Source: Zeaxanthinibacter sp. PT1 (GTDB lineage: Bacteria > Bacteroidota > Bacteroidia > Flavobacteriales > Flavobacteriaceae). From it: 64,000 nucleotides of DNA. The notes beneath the pieces were generated by a model that worked only from the letters and a program-made list of their open reading frames with translations, searched no databases and had not been told where the DNA came from. Where the stretch lies: the NCBI RefSeq assembly GCF_028464225.1, contig NZ_JAQPCN010000003.1, positions 1 through 64,000 of the forward strand, written 5' to 3'. Shown here one piece after another: positions 31,687 through 40,621 of the stretch; within the stretch, counting starts at the first letter, position 1; each line of letters starts with the position of its first letter. A program made the translations under genes and the position numbers.

Positions 31687-33678
31687 TTATTTATTTTCCT
31701 CGGTCGATTCTTCTGAAGCGAGTTTCTCAGTGGCGACCTCTTCCTGCCCCTGCTCATCGAACTTTTCCTCGAAAGGACGCTTACCGAAAATCTTCTCTAA
31801 ATCTTCCTTAAAGATAACTTCTTTGTCCAATAATCGTTCAGCTAATTCAGAAAGTTTGTCCTTGTTCTTCTGAAGCACATCGATAGCCCTCTTGTATTCG
31901 GTTTCGATGATCTTGGAGATCTCTTCATCTATCCGCTGTGCAGTCTCCTCGCTGTAAGGCTTAGTAAAGCCGTACTCGTTCTGACCGGAAGAATCATAAT
32001 AGGTAAGGTTTCCTATAGATTCGTTCAGACCATAGATTGTTACCATGGCTCGCGCCTGTTTGGTTACTTTTTCCAGGTCACTGAGTGCACCGGTAGAGAT
32101 CTTGTTAAAAATGACCTTCTCTGCGGCCCTACCTCCAAGGGTAGCGCACATTTCGTCCAGCATCTGTTCCGGACGTACGATCAGTCTTTCCTCCGGCAGG
32201 TACCATGCAGCACCCAGGGATTGCCCCCTTGGTACAATAGTAACTTTAACTAGTGGAGCCGCGTGTTCCAGCATCCAGCTTACCGTGGCATGCCCTGCTT
32301 CGTGGTACGCAATAGTCTTTTTCTCTTCCGGGGTGATGATCTTATTCTTTTTCTCCAGACCCCCGACGATACGGTCTACTGCATCCAGGAAGTCCTGTTT
32401 AGTAACAGCTTTCTTTTCTTTCCTGGCTGCGATAAGTGCTGCTTCGTTACATACGTTGGCAATATCAGCCCCCGAGAAACCGGGAGTCTGCCTGGCAAGG
32501 AATTCCAGGTCCAGCGTTTCTGCAGTTTTTATCGGGCGTAAATGCACCTCGAAGATCTCTTTTCTTTCCCTGATATCCGGCAAATCCACATAGATCTGGC
32601 GGTCAAACCTTCCGGCTCTCATCAGTGCTTTATCCAGTACATCGGCCCGGTTGGTGGCTGCCAATACGATCACGTTGGTATTGGTGCCAAAACCGTCCAT
32701 CTCTGTCAGCAACTGGTTCAATGTATTCTCACGTTCGTCGTTAGAGCCCGTGAAGTTGTTCTTACCCCTTGCACGCCCAATGGCATCGATCTCATCAATA
32801 AATATAATGGCAGGAGATTTATCCTTAGCTTGTTTAAACAAGTCCCTAACCCTGGATGCACCAACACCGACAAACATTTCTACGAAGTCTGAACCGGAGA
32901 GCGAGAAGAACGGAACCTTGGCCTCTCCTGCTACTGCTTTGGCAAGGAGGGTTTTACCGGTACCCGGAGGTCCTACAAGAAGGGCTCCTTTAGGGATTTT
33001 ACCTCCTAATGAAGTATATTTTTCAGGATGTTTCAGGAATTCTACGATCTCTTCCACTTCTTCCTTAGCACCTTCTAAACCGGCTACGTCCTTAAAAGAA
33101 GTCCTGGTATCTGTCTTTTCGTCAAAGAGTTTAGCCTTAGATTTCCCAATATTAAAAATCTGGCCTCCTGCGCCTCCTCCGGCTCCTCCAGACATTCTGC
33201 GCATCAGGTAAATCCAGATCCCTATGATCAATACAAATGGGAGTATGGTTAGCAGTAACTCCATGAACACGTTAGACTCCGTATCGTAATCCACGATAGT
33301 GTCCAGGTTATTCTCCTGCTTTATCTTCTTGATATCATTCTCAAAGTTCTGCAAGTCACCGTAGTCCAACACATATTGGGGAACCATGCCTGTTGAAGGG
33401 ATCAGTGGCTGATCTACCACATCCTTATGCACATCCTTACTCATGGCTTCCTCGGTAAGGAATACCTTGGCCTGGCGTGTATTGGTGATGATGAGGATCT
33501 TATTGATGTCCCCGTTTCGCAGGTATTCCTGCAACTCGGATGTTGTGGTCTTCTGTGTTGTTGAAAGGCTTCCCGATCCGAAGAACTGGAACCCGATTAA
33601 CAGAATTGCGATCAGTCCGTAGATCCACCATGAACTGAACTTAGGTTTTTTTTGGGGTGTTTTGTTATCTTTTGACAT
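31687..33678 (-). CDS. ftsH: ATP-dependent zinc metalloprotease FtsH
   Basis: This 663-aa membrane-bound AAA+ protease degrades misfolded membrane proteins and regulatory proteins. Two membrane helices (about 17-35 and 140-160) flank a periplasmic domain; a Gly-rich linker follows. Walker A GPPGTGKT is at about 236-243, Walker B IIFIDEIDAIG, SRH near RAGRFDRQIYVD, and the zinc site HEAGH is at about 458-462. The C-terminus is acidic. It begins 9 bp after rsfS. In some bacteria FtsH controls LPS synthesis by degrading LpxC, but nothing here shows that. Confidence 0.98.
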   Translation of the reverse strand: MSKDNKTPQKKPKFSSWWIYGLIAILLIGFQFFGSGSLSTTQKTTTSELQEYLRNGDINKILIITNTRQAKVFLTEEAMSKDVHKDVVDQPLIPSTGMVPQYVLDYGDLQNFENDIKKIKQENNLDTIVDYDTESNVFMELLLTILPFVLIIGIWIYLMRRMSGGAGGGAGGQIFNIGKSKAKLFDEKTDTRTSFKDVAGLEGAKEEVEEIVEFLKHPEKYTSLGGKIPKGALLVGPPGTGKTLLAKAVAGEAKVPFFSLSGSDFVEMFVGVGASRVRDLFKQAKDKSPAIIFIDEIDAIGRARGKNNFTGSNDERENTLNQLLTEMDGFGTNTNVIVLAATNRADVLDKALMRAGRFDRQIYVDLPDIRERKEIFEVHLRPIKTAETLDLEFLARQTPGFSGADIANVCNEAALIAARKEKKAVTKQDFLDAVDRIVGGLEKKNKIITPEEKKTIAYHEAGHATVSWMLEHAAPLVKVTIVPRGQSLGAAWYLPEERLIVRPEQMLDEMCATLGGRAAEKVIFNKISTGALSDLEKVTKQARAMVTIYGLNESIGNLTYYDSSGQNEYGFTKPYSEETAQRIDEEISKIIETEYKRAIDVLQKNKDKLSELAERLLDKEVIFKEDLEKIFGKRPFEEKFDEQGQEEVATEKLASEESTEENK

Positions 33679-33687
33679 TGTCCTTTT

Positions 33688-34065
33688 TTACTGATTAAAG
33701 CTACTTTCTACCAAGGTTACCTTGGCATCGCCCCAAAGTCCTTCAATATCATAAAACTCTCTGGTTTGCTTCTGGAAAACATGAACTACAACATTGACAT
33801 AGTCCATAAGGATCCACTCTGCATTATCGGATCCCTCAACATGCCAGGGCTTGTCCTGGCTTGCTTTACTAACGGTTTTTTGGATGGAATTCACAATGGC
33901 ATTCACGTGAGTATTGGAAGTACCATTACAAATTATAAAGTAGTCACAAACAGTATTTTCTATATCTCTGAGGTCCAGTAAGTTAATCTCCAGACCCTTT
34001 ACTTCTTCAATTCCGTGTAAGATTAAGGCAATCAATTCATCTGCGCTCGTTTCCCTTTTCTGCAT
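33688..34065 (-). CDS. rsfS: Ribosomal silencing factor RsfS
   Basis: The 125-aa protein is RsfS/Iojap: it binds uL14 on the 50S subunit and blocks subunit joining when nutrients are scarce. Motifs LEINLLDLRDIENTVCDYFIICNG, split as usual by the CDYF core, and the W-containing EGSDNAEWILMDYVNVVVHVF are diagnostic. It is the first gene of the operon rsfS-ftsH-LUD-cdsA-psd-ACBP and has a perfect -7 box 19 bp upstream, in the gap shared with divergent birA. Confidence 0.95.
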   Translation of the reverse strand: MQKRETSADELIALILHGIEEVKGLEINLLDLRDIENTVCDYFIICNGTSNTHVNAIVNSIQKTVSKASQDKPWHVEGSDNAEWILMDYVNVVVHVFQKQTREFYDIEGLWGDAKVTLVESSFNQ

Positions 34066-34084
34066 TCAATTGTTTTAGTTTTTA

Positions 34085-34092
34085 CAAAGTTA
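34085..34092 (-). promoter_or_regulatory. -7 box of the rsfS-ftsH-cdsA operon
   Basis: TAACTTTG on the minus strand is a perfect TAnnTTTG match, 19 bases before the rsfS ATG. The upstream region is an A/T homopolymer-rich stretch; no TTG box at the right spacing. Confidence 0.5.
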
Positions 34093-34159
34093 TTGTTTTT
34101 TTGTTTTTTTTGCTAATGGTTTTAACATAACATTGTACATCAAATACCTAGGCTTCACC

Positions 34160-34891
34160 ATGCATTTAATCAAACTTGATGCCACGGATTCTACCAATAC
34201 TTACTTAAAAGAAATCCTGGCGCATGGCCACCCGGAGGATATGACGGTCGTGCAGGCTGATCGGCAGACGATGGGCAGGGGGCAAATGGGGACTAGCTGG
34301 ACATCAGAGCCTTATAAAAACCTGACTATAAGTGTGTTAAAGAGATTTGACGCGTTGCCGGCAGGGCAGCAATTCCGTGTCAATATCGCTACCTCCCTGG
34401 CGGTATATCGTACCCTGAAAAACTTTATGATTCCCGATCTGCATATCAAATGGCCTAACGACATTCTGTCAGGAACCAAGAAGATTTGTGGAATCCTCAT
34501 AGAAAATTTGGTTGCAGGGAGCGGCATATCTGCCTCTGTGATCGGTATAGGACTGAATATTAACCAAGTTAATTTTGACGGACTCCCCCAGGTTACCTCC
34601 TTAAAACTTGAAAGTGGTCGGGATCACGATATTGGAGAGGTCCTTAACAGCCTTATGAATTCCTTAGAAACAGCTTTCCGTGAGCTATCAGACATGGAGG
34701 AAGGAGAACTTTTCGCGAATTACGAGAAGCATTTGTTCCGCAAGGATAAACCTTCAACTTTTGAAGATGAAGAGGGAAAGATGTTTATGGGATTTATCAG
34801 GGGGGTTACCCGTGATGGTCAACTCCGGGTAGAACTTGAAGACCGGGTAGAACAGCATTATGGTCTAAAAGAGGTAAAGCTGTTATATTGA
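34160..34891 (+). CDS. birA: Biotin-[acetyl-CoA-carboxylase] ligase
   Basis: This 243-aa enzyme activates biotin with ATP and attaches it to a carrier lysine. Motifs DSTNTYLKE, MGRGQMGTSW (biotin/ATP loop) and KWPNDILSGTKKICGILIE are intact, as is the C-terminal domain. The N-terminal DNA-binding domain of bifunctional BirA is absent, so it is not a repressor. Starting at ATG 34160 gives the conserved N-terminus MHLIKLDATD; a TTG 27 bp upstream is unlikely. Its probable substrate, pyruvate carboxylase, is encoded 11 kb away. Confidence 0.95.
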   Translation: MHLIKLDATDSTNTYLKEILAHGHPEDMTVVQADRQTMGRGQMGTSWTSEPYKNLTISVLKRFDALPAGQQFRVNIATSLAVYRTLKNFMIPDLHIKWPNDILSGTKKICGILIENLVAGSGISASVIGIGLNINQVNFDGLPQVTSLKLESGRDHDIGEVLNSLMNSLETAFRELSDMEEGELFANYEKHLFRKDKPSTFEDEEGKMFMGFIRGVTRDGQLRVELEDRVEQHYGLKEVKLLY

Positions 34892-34901
34892 GTAATACGG
34901 C

Positions 34902-35294
34902 CTATAGTTCTCCCAGGTTCTTTGAAAGTGTATTCAAAAAATTGGTGATCGGTCCTTTGATCATCATCGCCATCATGGCGTTGAAATCTCCATCAAAAGC
35001 CAGGGATATTTCACTTTGGTTCTCGTCAACTGCGGTAATGTGAGCAGTCAGGGTAAAAGGTAATTTGTCGCTGGCAGCACCGAGCACAAGTTTTTGATTA
35101 GGCAACTGTTCCTTTCTTTCCAGGACAATTTCCGGCATTCCCTTCAGCCCGAAAAGAAAGCGGTTTTCGTTGATGAGCTGAAATTTATCCAGGTTATCGG
35201 GCATGATCTCCTCAAAATTTTCCAGCTTGGTGAGAAAATCATAGAGTTCTTTTGCACTTTTGTTTACGGTTGTAGGTGTAGTGTTTATCTGCAT
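34902..35294 (-). CDS. SRPBCC (START-like) family protein
   Basis: The 130-aa protein has the pattern of the helix-grip SRPBCC fold: a polar N-terminal strand, KSAKELYDFLTKLENFEEIMPDN, strands with LVLGAASDKLPFTL, and a long C-terminal helix (MMIKGPITNFLNTLSKNL). Such proteins bind hydrophobic ligands in a cavity. The ligand is unknown. It starts 3 bp after the pyrE stop, so both are one transcription unit, and it ends convergent with birA (10 bp). Confidence 0.75.
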   Translation of the reverse strand: MQINTTPTTVNKSAKELYDFLTKLENFEEIMPDNLDKFQLINENRFLFGLKGMPEIVLERKEQLPNQKLVLGAASDKLPFTLTAHITAVDENQSEISLAFDGDFNAMMAMMIKGPITNFLNTLSKNLGEL

Positions 35295-35297
35295 ATG

Positions 35298-35939
35298 CTA
35301 AGAGGGCCATTTGGAAGGAGCAGTTCTCCATTCCATAAGCAAGTTTTGTTGTTCTTCTTTTATATAATTGGTTTCCGAGGCCTGTTCTATCAGGTGTTGG
35401 TAATCGCTCAGGGTGTGTAATTCGACCCCTTTTTCTTCAAACGCCTTCTCGGCTTGCTCAAATCCATAAGTGAAAATGGCGAGCATTCCCTTCACCTGTG
35501 CACCTGCCTTAAGTAGTCCATCTACGGCATTCAGGCTGCTTTTTCCGGTGCTGATCAGGTCTTCAATCACAACGACAGTCTGCCCGGCTTCGAGTTGTCC
35601 TTCCACCTGGTTCTGCCTTCCGTGTGCCTTAGGCTCAGGACGAACGTAAATAAATGGAAGTCCCAACTGCTCGGCAACCAGCATCCCAATACCGATAGCC
35701 CCGGTGGCTACACCTGCAATGACATCTGGTTTCCCATAGAGGGATTCCAGCTGTTTGGCGATTTCCTGCCTTACAAAATTCCTGATTACAGGGTAGGACA
35801 GAATAATGCGGTTATCACAGTAAATCGGTGATTTCCACCCGGAAGCCCACGTAAATGGATTTTCTGGTTTCAACTTAATTGCATTAATTTGCAGCAATAG
35901 CTCGGCCGTTTTCTTTGCGGTATCTTTGTCTAAAACCAT
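35298..35939 (-). CDS. pyrE: Orotate phosphoribosyltransferase
   Basis: This 213-aa enzyme joins orotate and PRPP to give OMP in pyrimidine synthesis. The PRPP loop VVVIEDLISTGKSS, and FTWASGWKSPIYCDNR and RPEPKAHGRQNQVEG loops, are diagnostic. ATG 35939 yields the usual N-terminus (MVLDKDTAKKTAELL); longer starts have no similarity. The -7 box (35951-35944) lies only four bases upstream, so the transcript should be leaderless or almost so. The divergent NUDIX gene begins 7 bp away. It is co-transcribed with an SRPBCC gene. Confidence 0.96.
   Translation of the reverse strand: MVLDKDTAKKTAELLLQINAIKLKPENPFTWASGWKSPIYCDNRIILSYPVIRNFVRQEIAKQLESLYGKPDVIAGVATGAIGIGMLVAEQLGLPFIYVRPEPKAHGRQNQVEGQLEAGQTVVVIEDLISTGKSSLNAVDGLLKAGAQVKGMLAIFTYGFEQAEKAFEEKGVELHTLSDYQHLIEQASETNYIKEEQQNLLMEWRTAPSKWPS
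35921..35928 (+). promoter_or_regulatory. -7 box of the NUDIX gene, inside the pyrE coding region
   Basis: TATCTTTG is a perfect TAnnTTTG match. It lies within the first codons of pyrE on the opposite strand and 18 bases before the NUDIX ATG 35947. Confidence 0.6.
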
Positions 35940-35943
35940 GGCG

Positions 35944-35951
35944 CAAATGTA
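35944..35951 (-). promoter_or_regulatory. -7 box of pyrE, overlapping the NUDIX start codon
   Basis: TACATTTG on the minus strand is perfect. It contains the ATG of the divergent NUDIX gene (35947-35949) and ends four bases before the pyrE ATG. No TTG box at usual spacing. Confidence 0.6.
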
Positions 35952-36534
35952 TAAAGTTTTTGTTAATGATTCGCCTCTGATTTTAACGAACACCTTAACA
36001 GAAACGGTGAACGGAAATTACTTCTTGCTAAATGGGAGATCAATTAAGAGCGCCATCAAGGCATTGTCCAAGAAGGAGCTAAGTGAAGCCTATATCTACC
36101 ATCCCAATACCGAGGAAATCCTTAAAAAGTTTGCCAAGAAGATTCCGCTCGTAGTAGCCGCCGGTGGTGTGGTCACCAATAAAAAAGGAAAAGTACTGTT
36201 TATCTACAGGAATGATAAGTGGGACCTTCCCAAAGGAAAACTTGACAAAGGGGAAACGATAGAAGAATGTGCCCTCCGCGAGGTGGAAGAGGAGACCGGG
36301 GTACAGGGACTCGTCATCGAAAACTACCTGAAGACTACTTACCATGTGTTTAAACGGAAAGGGAAATTTAAGCTAAAAGAGGTGCACTGGTATGCCATGA
36401 AAACCAACTACAAGGGTCCTCTGAAGGCAGAAAAGAGCGAGGGAATTAAGAAGGTTAAGTGGAAGAACCCTGCACAGATCTCTGAAGCACTACAAAACTC
36501 CTACGCCAACATTACCCTGCTTTTTGAGCAATAA
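35947..36534 (+). CDS. NUDIX hydrolase
   Basis: The 195-aa protein carries a complete Nudix box (GKLDKGETIEECALREVEEE, ending TGV) that coordinates magnesium for hydrolysis of a nucleoside diphosphate derivative. An N-terminal extension (about 70 residues, MYKVFVNDSPLILTN) precedes the NUDIX domain and is typical of a flavobacterial subgroup. The substrate cannot be predicted. ATG 35947 is preferred to ATG 35938, because it gives the conserved MYKVFVN start. It is divergent from pyrE with interlocked promoters and ends 4 bp before the convergent M14 gene. Confidence 0.92.
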   Translation: MYKVFVNDSPLILTNTLTETVNGNYFLLNGRSIKSAIKALSKKELSEAYIYHPNTEEILKKFAKKIPLVVAAGGVVTNKKGKVLFIYRNDKWDLPKGKLDKGETIEECALREVEEETGVQGLVIENYLKTTYHVFKRKGKFKLKEVHWYAMKTNYKGPLKAEKSEGIKKVKWKNPAQISEALQNSYANITLLFEQ

Positions 36535-36538
36535 TCTC

Positions 36539-38281
36539 CTATTTTAACAACCTATATATGGGGTACTGCAGGTGTGCAGCTTCGTAGTTCGGAGACCTTT
36601 CATATATCCACTCCAGTTGCGCATACGGGTTAGCAGCGAATTCCTGGTCAGATTGCTGCTTTTCGCGGAAATCAGCCGCAAGTTCGGGGTTTTCTTCCAA
36701 TAGCTCAATCGCAGCATCTTCAAAAACATAAGAGGAAAACCCTTCTTTCCGTTGTAGAACCGTATCAAAAAAGTTCCAGTTAAAAAAAGAATCTACGGCA
36801 GTCGGCTCCAGGGTTTCCATCAGGTACCGCATTGCGGGTTGTGCCGTTGGTATCAAAAGATCCCCTTCACCAAAGGTCCTAGTGATAATTCGAGATTCTG
36901 TACGGGTATCAAAGTGAGGGTAGTGACCTTCATAGGCCGATGTACCGGTCTTGTAATCAGTAATACGATATGATGCAACTGTCATGGTAGTGTCTCTTTG
37001 CAAGACGGTATAGGTCACATTATTCAGGTCTAGCTTTTCTTTCACATTATCCCACGACCTGGGGACCAGGTAAGCTTTGGGGATACTGACCGAATCCGAG
37101 GCGATATAGTGGTCCCGGTAAGGCAGCTGCTTTGTAAAAGGCTTTTCCCTGTTATACTTTAAACGGGGAAGCCCGGTGATTTGACTTTCTAAGGTATCTG
37201 CCTGGTAGCCCCGGAACTCCAGCATCCTGTTGCGTGTGGTGTCCAGTTCCCAGCGGATTGGGTAGTTCTTAAGTTGCAGTTGTTCTTCGAAAGCTTTGTT
37301 CCTGAGCTCTTTTATAGTGGTCGACTCCGATGCGGAGTACTCTATAATGGTTTTTAACATCAGATAAGTTGCCGCTACCCGGTCTTTGTAAGGCTTCAGC
37401 ATATGGGTCTCTATCATCAGGCCCAGGGTATTCCATAGAGAGGTGTAGCCGGTAGAATACCTTGGATGATCCATGAATTGAGAAAATCCGTTATCCGGAG
37501 GGCGGTTATAAACATTAACATAGGGGGTTATAGCTTCGCCTGAAGCTTCTAAAGTCTTTTCTATCCCCGGTCGCCATTGCTTATCCAGGTAGCGTCCCAG
37601 GGGTGCCGCCATTTTATCGTGTTGAGAGAAAAGATGTGTCAGAGTGTATTGGTAATCTGCGCCGTTACTTACATGGGTATCAATGAAGATATCCGGTTTA
37701 ACCAATTGAAAAATCTGCGCGAATGTTTTAGCATTCTTTGAATCATTCTTGATAAAATCTCTGTTCAGGTCATAATTTTTGGCATTTCCCCGGAACCCGT
37801 ATGATGCGGGCCCTTCCTGGTTTGCCCTGCTACTGCTGTTTCGGTTAAGGGCACCACCTACGTTGTATACCGGAATAGTGACAATTACCGTGTTTTCGGG
37901 AAGTTCAATTTTACCGGTTGCGTAATCGCGGAACAACATCATGCTGGCGTCAATACCATCGCTTTCTCCTGGGTGGATACCGTTGTTGATAAAGATGACC
38001 AGTTTCTCCTGCCGTATCTTCTGGAAATTGAAGTCGCTTTCCGGGTTAAGGGTAACCAGGTGTAATGGCCTGCCGCTGTCTGTCTCCCCTATGGTCTGAA
38101 TATTAACCTGTGGAAATTCTTTGGCGATACGGATGTAGAAATCGATAACCTGCAGGTAGGTTGCTGTTTCTGCTCCTTTGGTATTTTCAAAGTGTGTGGA
38201 AAAATTACCGGTCTTAGCTTCCTTTTTAGTCTCGCAAGACCATAGGAAGATCAATAATACAGGGAATAAAAGGTACCTCAT
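36539..38281 (-). CDS. M14-family zinc carboxypeptidase lipoprotein
   Basis: The 580-aa lipoprotein (signal LLFPVLLIFLWSC, Cys16) contains an M14 peptidase domain in the first half. Zinc and catalytic motifs are INNGIHPGESDG, NRDFIKND and TPYVNVYNR, with a further His in DTHVSNGADY and Glu in MIETHML. The C-terminal 200 residues form an accessory domain. It is expected on the periplasmic or outer face of a membrane, removing C-terminal residues from peptides. It follows a sensor kinase/response-regulator pair on the same strand by 43 bp. Confidence 0.9.
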   Translation of the reverse strand: MRYLLFPVLLIFLWSCETKKEAKTGNFSTHFENTKGAETATYLQVIDFYIRIAKEFPQVNIQTIGETDSGRPLHLVTLNPESDFNFQKIRQEKLVIFINNGIHPGESDGIDASMMLFRDYATGKIELPENTVIVTIPVYNVGGALNRNSSSRANQEGPASYGFRGNAKNYDLNRDFIKNDSKNAKTFAQIFQLVKPDIFIDTHVSNGADYQYTLTHLFSQHDKMAAPLGRYLDKQWRPGIEKTLEASGEAITPYVNVYNRPPDNGFSQFMDHPRYSTGYTSLWNTLGLMIETHMLKPYKDRVAATYLMLKTIIEYSASESTTIKELRNKAFEEQLQLKNYPIRWELDTTRNRMLEFRGYQADTLESQITGLPRLKYNREKPFTKQLPYRDHYIASDSVSIPKAYLVPRSWDNVKEKLDLNNVTYTVLQRDTTMTVASYRITDYKTGTSAYEGHYPHFDTRTESRIITRTFGEGDLLIPTAQPAMRYLMETLEPTAVDSFFNWNFFDTVLQRKEGFSSYVFEDAAIELLEENPELAADFREKQQSDQEFAANPYAQLEWIYERSPNYEAAHLQYPIYRLLK

Positions 38282-38324
38282 GGTTGTTTAAGCTTGAAAA
38301 GAGCGTACCCAAATGTAAATAAAA

Positions 38325-38738
38325 TTAAGACTGCTTTACCGCTTCGGTGATCAAAGCAACCTCATCCCTGGTCATAGGTTTGTTCATGAATTCTATCTGG
38401 TGATGAGTCCTGTTCTTGAAATCTTCCCAGTTCTGTCGATCTACCGGGTCTATAGAAGAGGTAACAATGTTTATCCTGATAGTTTGTGATATTTTCAAAG
38501 CGATAAATTCTTCGAGAAACTGCCAACCATCCATGATGGGCATATTGATGTCAAGAAAGATAACCTCCGGAATATCCTCCTGACTCTTGATCTGGTCACG
38601 AATCGCCCGTATAGCCTGCTCGCCATTCATATAGGTTTCTATATGATCGCAACAGTCCAGGGCATTGAGCATTTTTGTGATACCAAAAATAGTTATCGGG
38701 TCATCATCAATAATGCTGACGGTACTAATCTTTGTCAT
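38325..38738 (-). CDS. Single-domain response regulator
   Basis: This 137-aa protein is a lone receiver domain: IIDDDPITIFG at the N-terminus supplies the acidic pocket, Asp63 in FLDINMPIMDG is the phosphorylation site, and the switch Thr/Ser and the lysine (MNKPMTRD) are in place. No DNA-binding domain follows. It overlaps by 14 bp the end of the PAS sensor kinase gene, so both are translated together and very likely form a pair. Output may be protein-protein contact or a phosphorelay. Confidence 0.94.
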   Translation of the reverse strand: MTKISTVSIIDDDPITIFGITKMLNALDCCDHIETYMNGEQAIRAIRDQIKSQEDIPEVIFLDINMPIMDGWQFLEEFIALKISQTIRINIVTSSIDPVDRQNWEDFKNRTHHQIEFMNKPMTRDEVALITEAVKQS

Positions 38739-40575
38739 TGAAATGTATTTTAAATGTAGTGCCTTTTCCTACTTCGCTACTCGTTGTGATAAAGCCTCCC
38801 ATGGCTTCTACCTGGTTTTTCGTGATATATAGACCAATCCCCCTGGCTTCGTCATTCTCATGGAAGGTCTTATACATTCCGAAGAGTTTTTCTCCGTAAC
38901 GCTTCAGGTCTATTCCCAGGCCATTATCCGAAATGCTCAGAACCGTAAAATTATTGGTTTTTTCAGTACTCAGGGTGATGACAGGAATGCGAGAGGGGTC
39001 TCTGTATTTTACGGCGTTGGTAATAAAATTCATCAGTATGCTGTCTAGGTAAGCCGGTACCACTTTTACCTTCTGGTCCGGGCTGATCAGGTTTTGAATC
39101 TTGGCATCTGAGTCCTTTAAAAATCCTGACAGGCTATCCACGATAGTATTCGCTTTTTCGTAGAGCTTGACAGGTTTTTTATCGAGGTTGACATTAGTGT
39201 TTATGGAAACTACCTCGTTCAGGTTTTCAAGCGTTTCCAAGAGGTTGTTTGATGCGGCAATCAGCATCCTGAGGATGTTATCTTTTTCTGCTTCATCTTT
39301 TTCGTCCTTGAGAAAATCGAGTAACATGGAGAAGTTGGCCGTATGCGATCTCAGGTTGTGAGATACTATATGGGCAAAATTCACCAGTTTCTTATTCTGT
39401 AAAGAGGTTACGTTGATAAGGTTTCTCAGTTCACTTTCCTGCTTTTTCAGGTTACTGATATCAAGGCTTATCCCCATAAGGCCGGTGGCACGACCGTCAT
39501 TCCCTATCAAGGGGATCTTTGAGGTTAAGAAGGTCGTAGCGTTGCCATTCGGGGTCACATTAAGCGTTTCTTTACCGTAGATCGGTGTCAGGCTTCGCAT
39601 AACCGCAAGATCTTCTTGTCTTGAAATATCGGCAACTTCTTTATCATACAGTTCGTGATCGCTCTTTCCCAGGATCTCATTTGGGTCCGAAACACCAAGG
39701 TATTCACATTCTGAACGGTTGACCAGGGTTTTTCGGGAATCAATATCCTTTATGTATAAGTTGAGGGGAAGATTATCTATTACTGTTCGTAGCAGGGATT
39801 CACTTTCTTTAATTTTATTCTCAGAATTTACATGATCCGTGATCTCCTGCAGCGTGCCCAGCAATCCAATGTATTTCCCGTCCCTGTAGAGTGGTTTCCC
39901 GGCGGCAATGACCCAGATGTCTCTGCCGTCAGCCGTAGTCATTTCCAATTTTTCATGCCAGGGAGTACCATTTTTTTTGGCGTTTTCTACGGCCATGGCT
40001 ATGGTATTGCGGCTGAATCCTTCTTTATAGAATTCTATTGCTGATTCTGCGGTAGGTATGTAATCGTCAGCAACCCCTTTAATTTTTTTAATGGTCGGGC
40101 ACCAATGCAGGGTCTGACGGAATGTATCATATTCCCAGCTACCGATACCGGCGACTTCTGATTTATTCTGTAGCAGGAGCTCCAGCTTTCTCAGTTTTTC
40201 GGCCTGGAGAACGCGCTGCGTTACTTCTTCTGCCTGTATGATGATACCGATAATATTCTCCCTGTCGTCAAACCAGGGAATATTGGTCCATTCAAACCAA
40301 CGTTCTTTCTGAGAGCGGTCTGTAAAACGCTCTACGCCCGAATCTCCCCCGGAACCTATTAAGCAGGATTCCAGCAGATCTTTCAGGTCATCGCTTACCG
40401 TATCGAACAGGTCAAATATAGATTTGCCTAACACATTCCTCTTACCAAAATCAAAATCGGTGATCCACCGATCAGAGACATAGACCACTTCAAATTTAGT
40501 ATTGATAAAAGCAGTAGCCTTTGGCAGCTGTTTGATCAGGTAATTGGCAGCAGTGGTGGGGGTGCCTTGCAGCAT
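38725..40575 (-). CDS. PAS-domain sensor histidine kinase, soluble
   Basis: The 616-aa kinase has no membrane segment and three PAS domains (about 10-120, 140-260, 265-385), each with typical features such as EEVTQRV or TLQEITDHV C-caps, which suggest cytoplasmic sensing of a cofactor or redox state. The H-box FAHIVSHNLRSHTANF has His406 with the HNLR form found in Bacteroidota, then HATPase_c (FITNAVKYRDP, DNGLGIDL, EARGIGLYI). It pairs with the overlapping single-domain response regulator gene. A complete promoter with an inverted repeat precedes it. Signal unknown. Confidence 0.93.
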   Translation of the reverse strand: MLQGTPTTAANYLIKQLPKATAFINTKFEVVYVSDRWITDFDFGKRNVLGKSIFDLFDTVSDDLKDLLESCLIGSGGDSGVERFTDRSQKERWFEWTNIPWFDDRENIIGIIIQAEEVTQRVLQAEKLRKLELLLQNKSEVAGIGSWEYDTFRQTLHWCPTIKKIKGVADDYIPTAESAIEFYKEGFSRNTIAMAVENAKKNGTPWHEKLEMTTADGRDIWVIAAGKPLYRDGKYIGLLGTLQEITDHVNSENKIKESESLLRTVIDNLPLNLYIKDIDSRKTLVNRSECEYLGVSDPNEILGKSDHELYDKEVADISRQEDLAVMRSLTPIYGKETLNVTPNGNATTFLTSKIPLIGNDGRATGLMGISLDISNLKKQESELRNLINVTSLQNKKLVNFAHIVSHNLRSHTANFSMLLDFLKDEKDEAEKDNILRMLIAASNNLLETLENLNEVVSINTNVNLDKKPVKLYEKANTIVDSLSGFLKDSDAKIQNLISPDQKVKVVPAYLDSILMNFITNAVKYRDPSRIPVITLSTEKTNNFTVLSISDNGLGIDLKRYGEKLFGMYKTFHENDEARGIGLYITKNQVEAMGGFITTSSEVGKGTTFKIHFNDKD

Positions 40576-40592
40576 AGTGTTGAAATTTCTTA

Positions 40593-40621
40593 CTAATGTA
40601 TAAGCCTTTAAGGCATCTCAA
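40593..40621 (-). promoter_or_regulatory. Promoter of the PAS sensor kinase gene
   Basis: TTG (40621-40619), 18 bases, then TACATTAG (40600-40593; seven of eight consensus bases) on the minus strand. An inverted repeat (CAACAA-aca-TTGTTG, 40619-40633) covers the TTG box. Confidence 0.5.
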
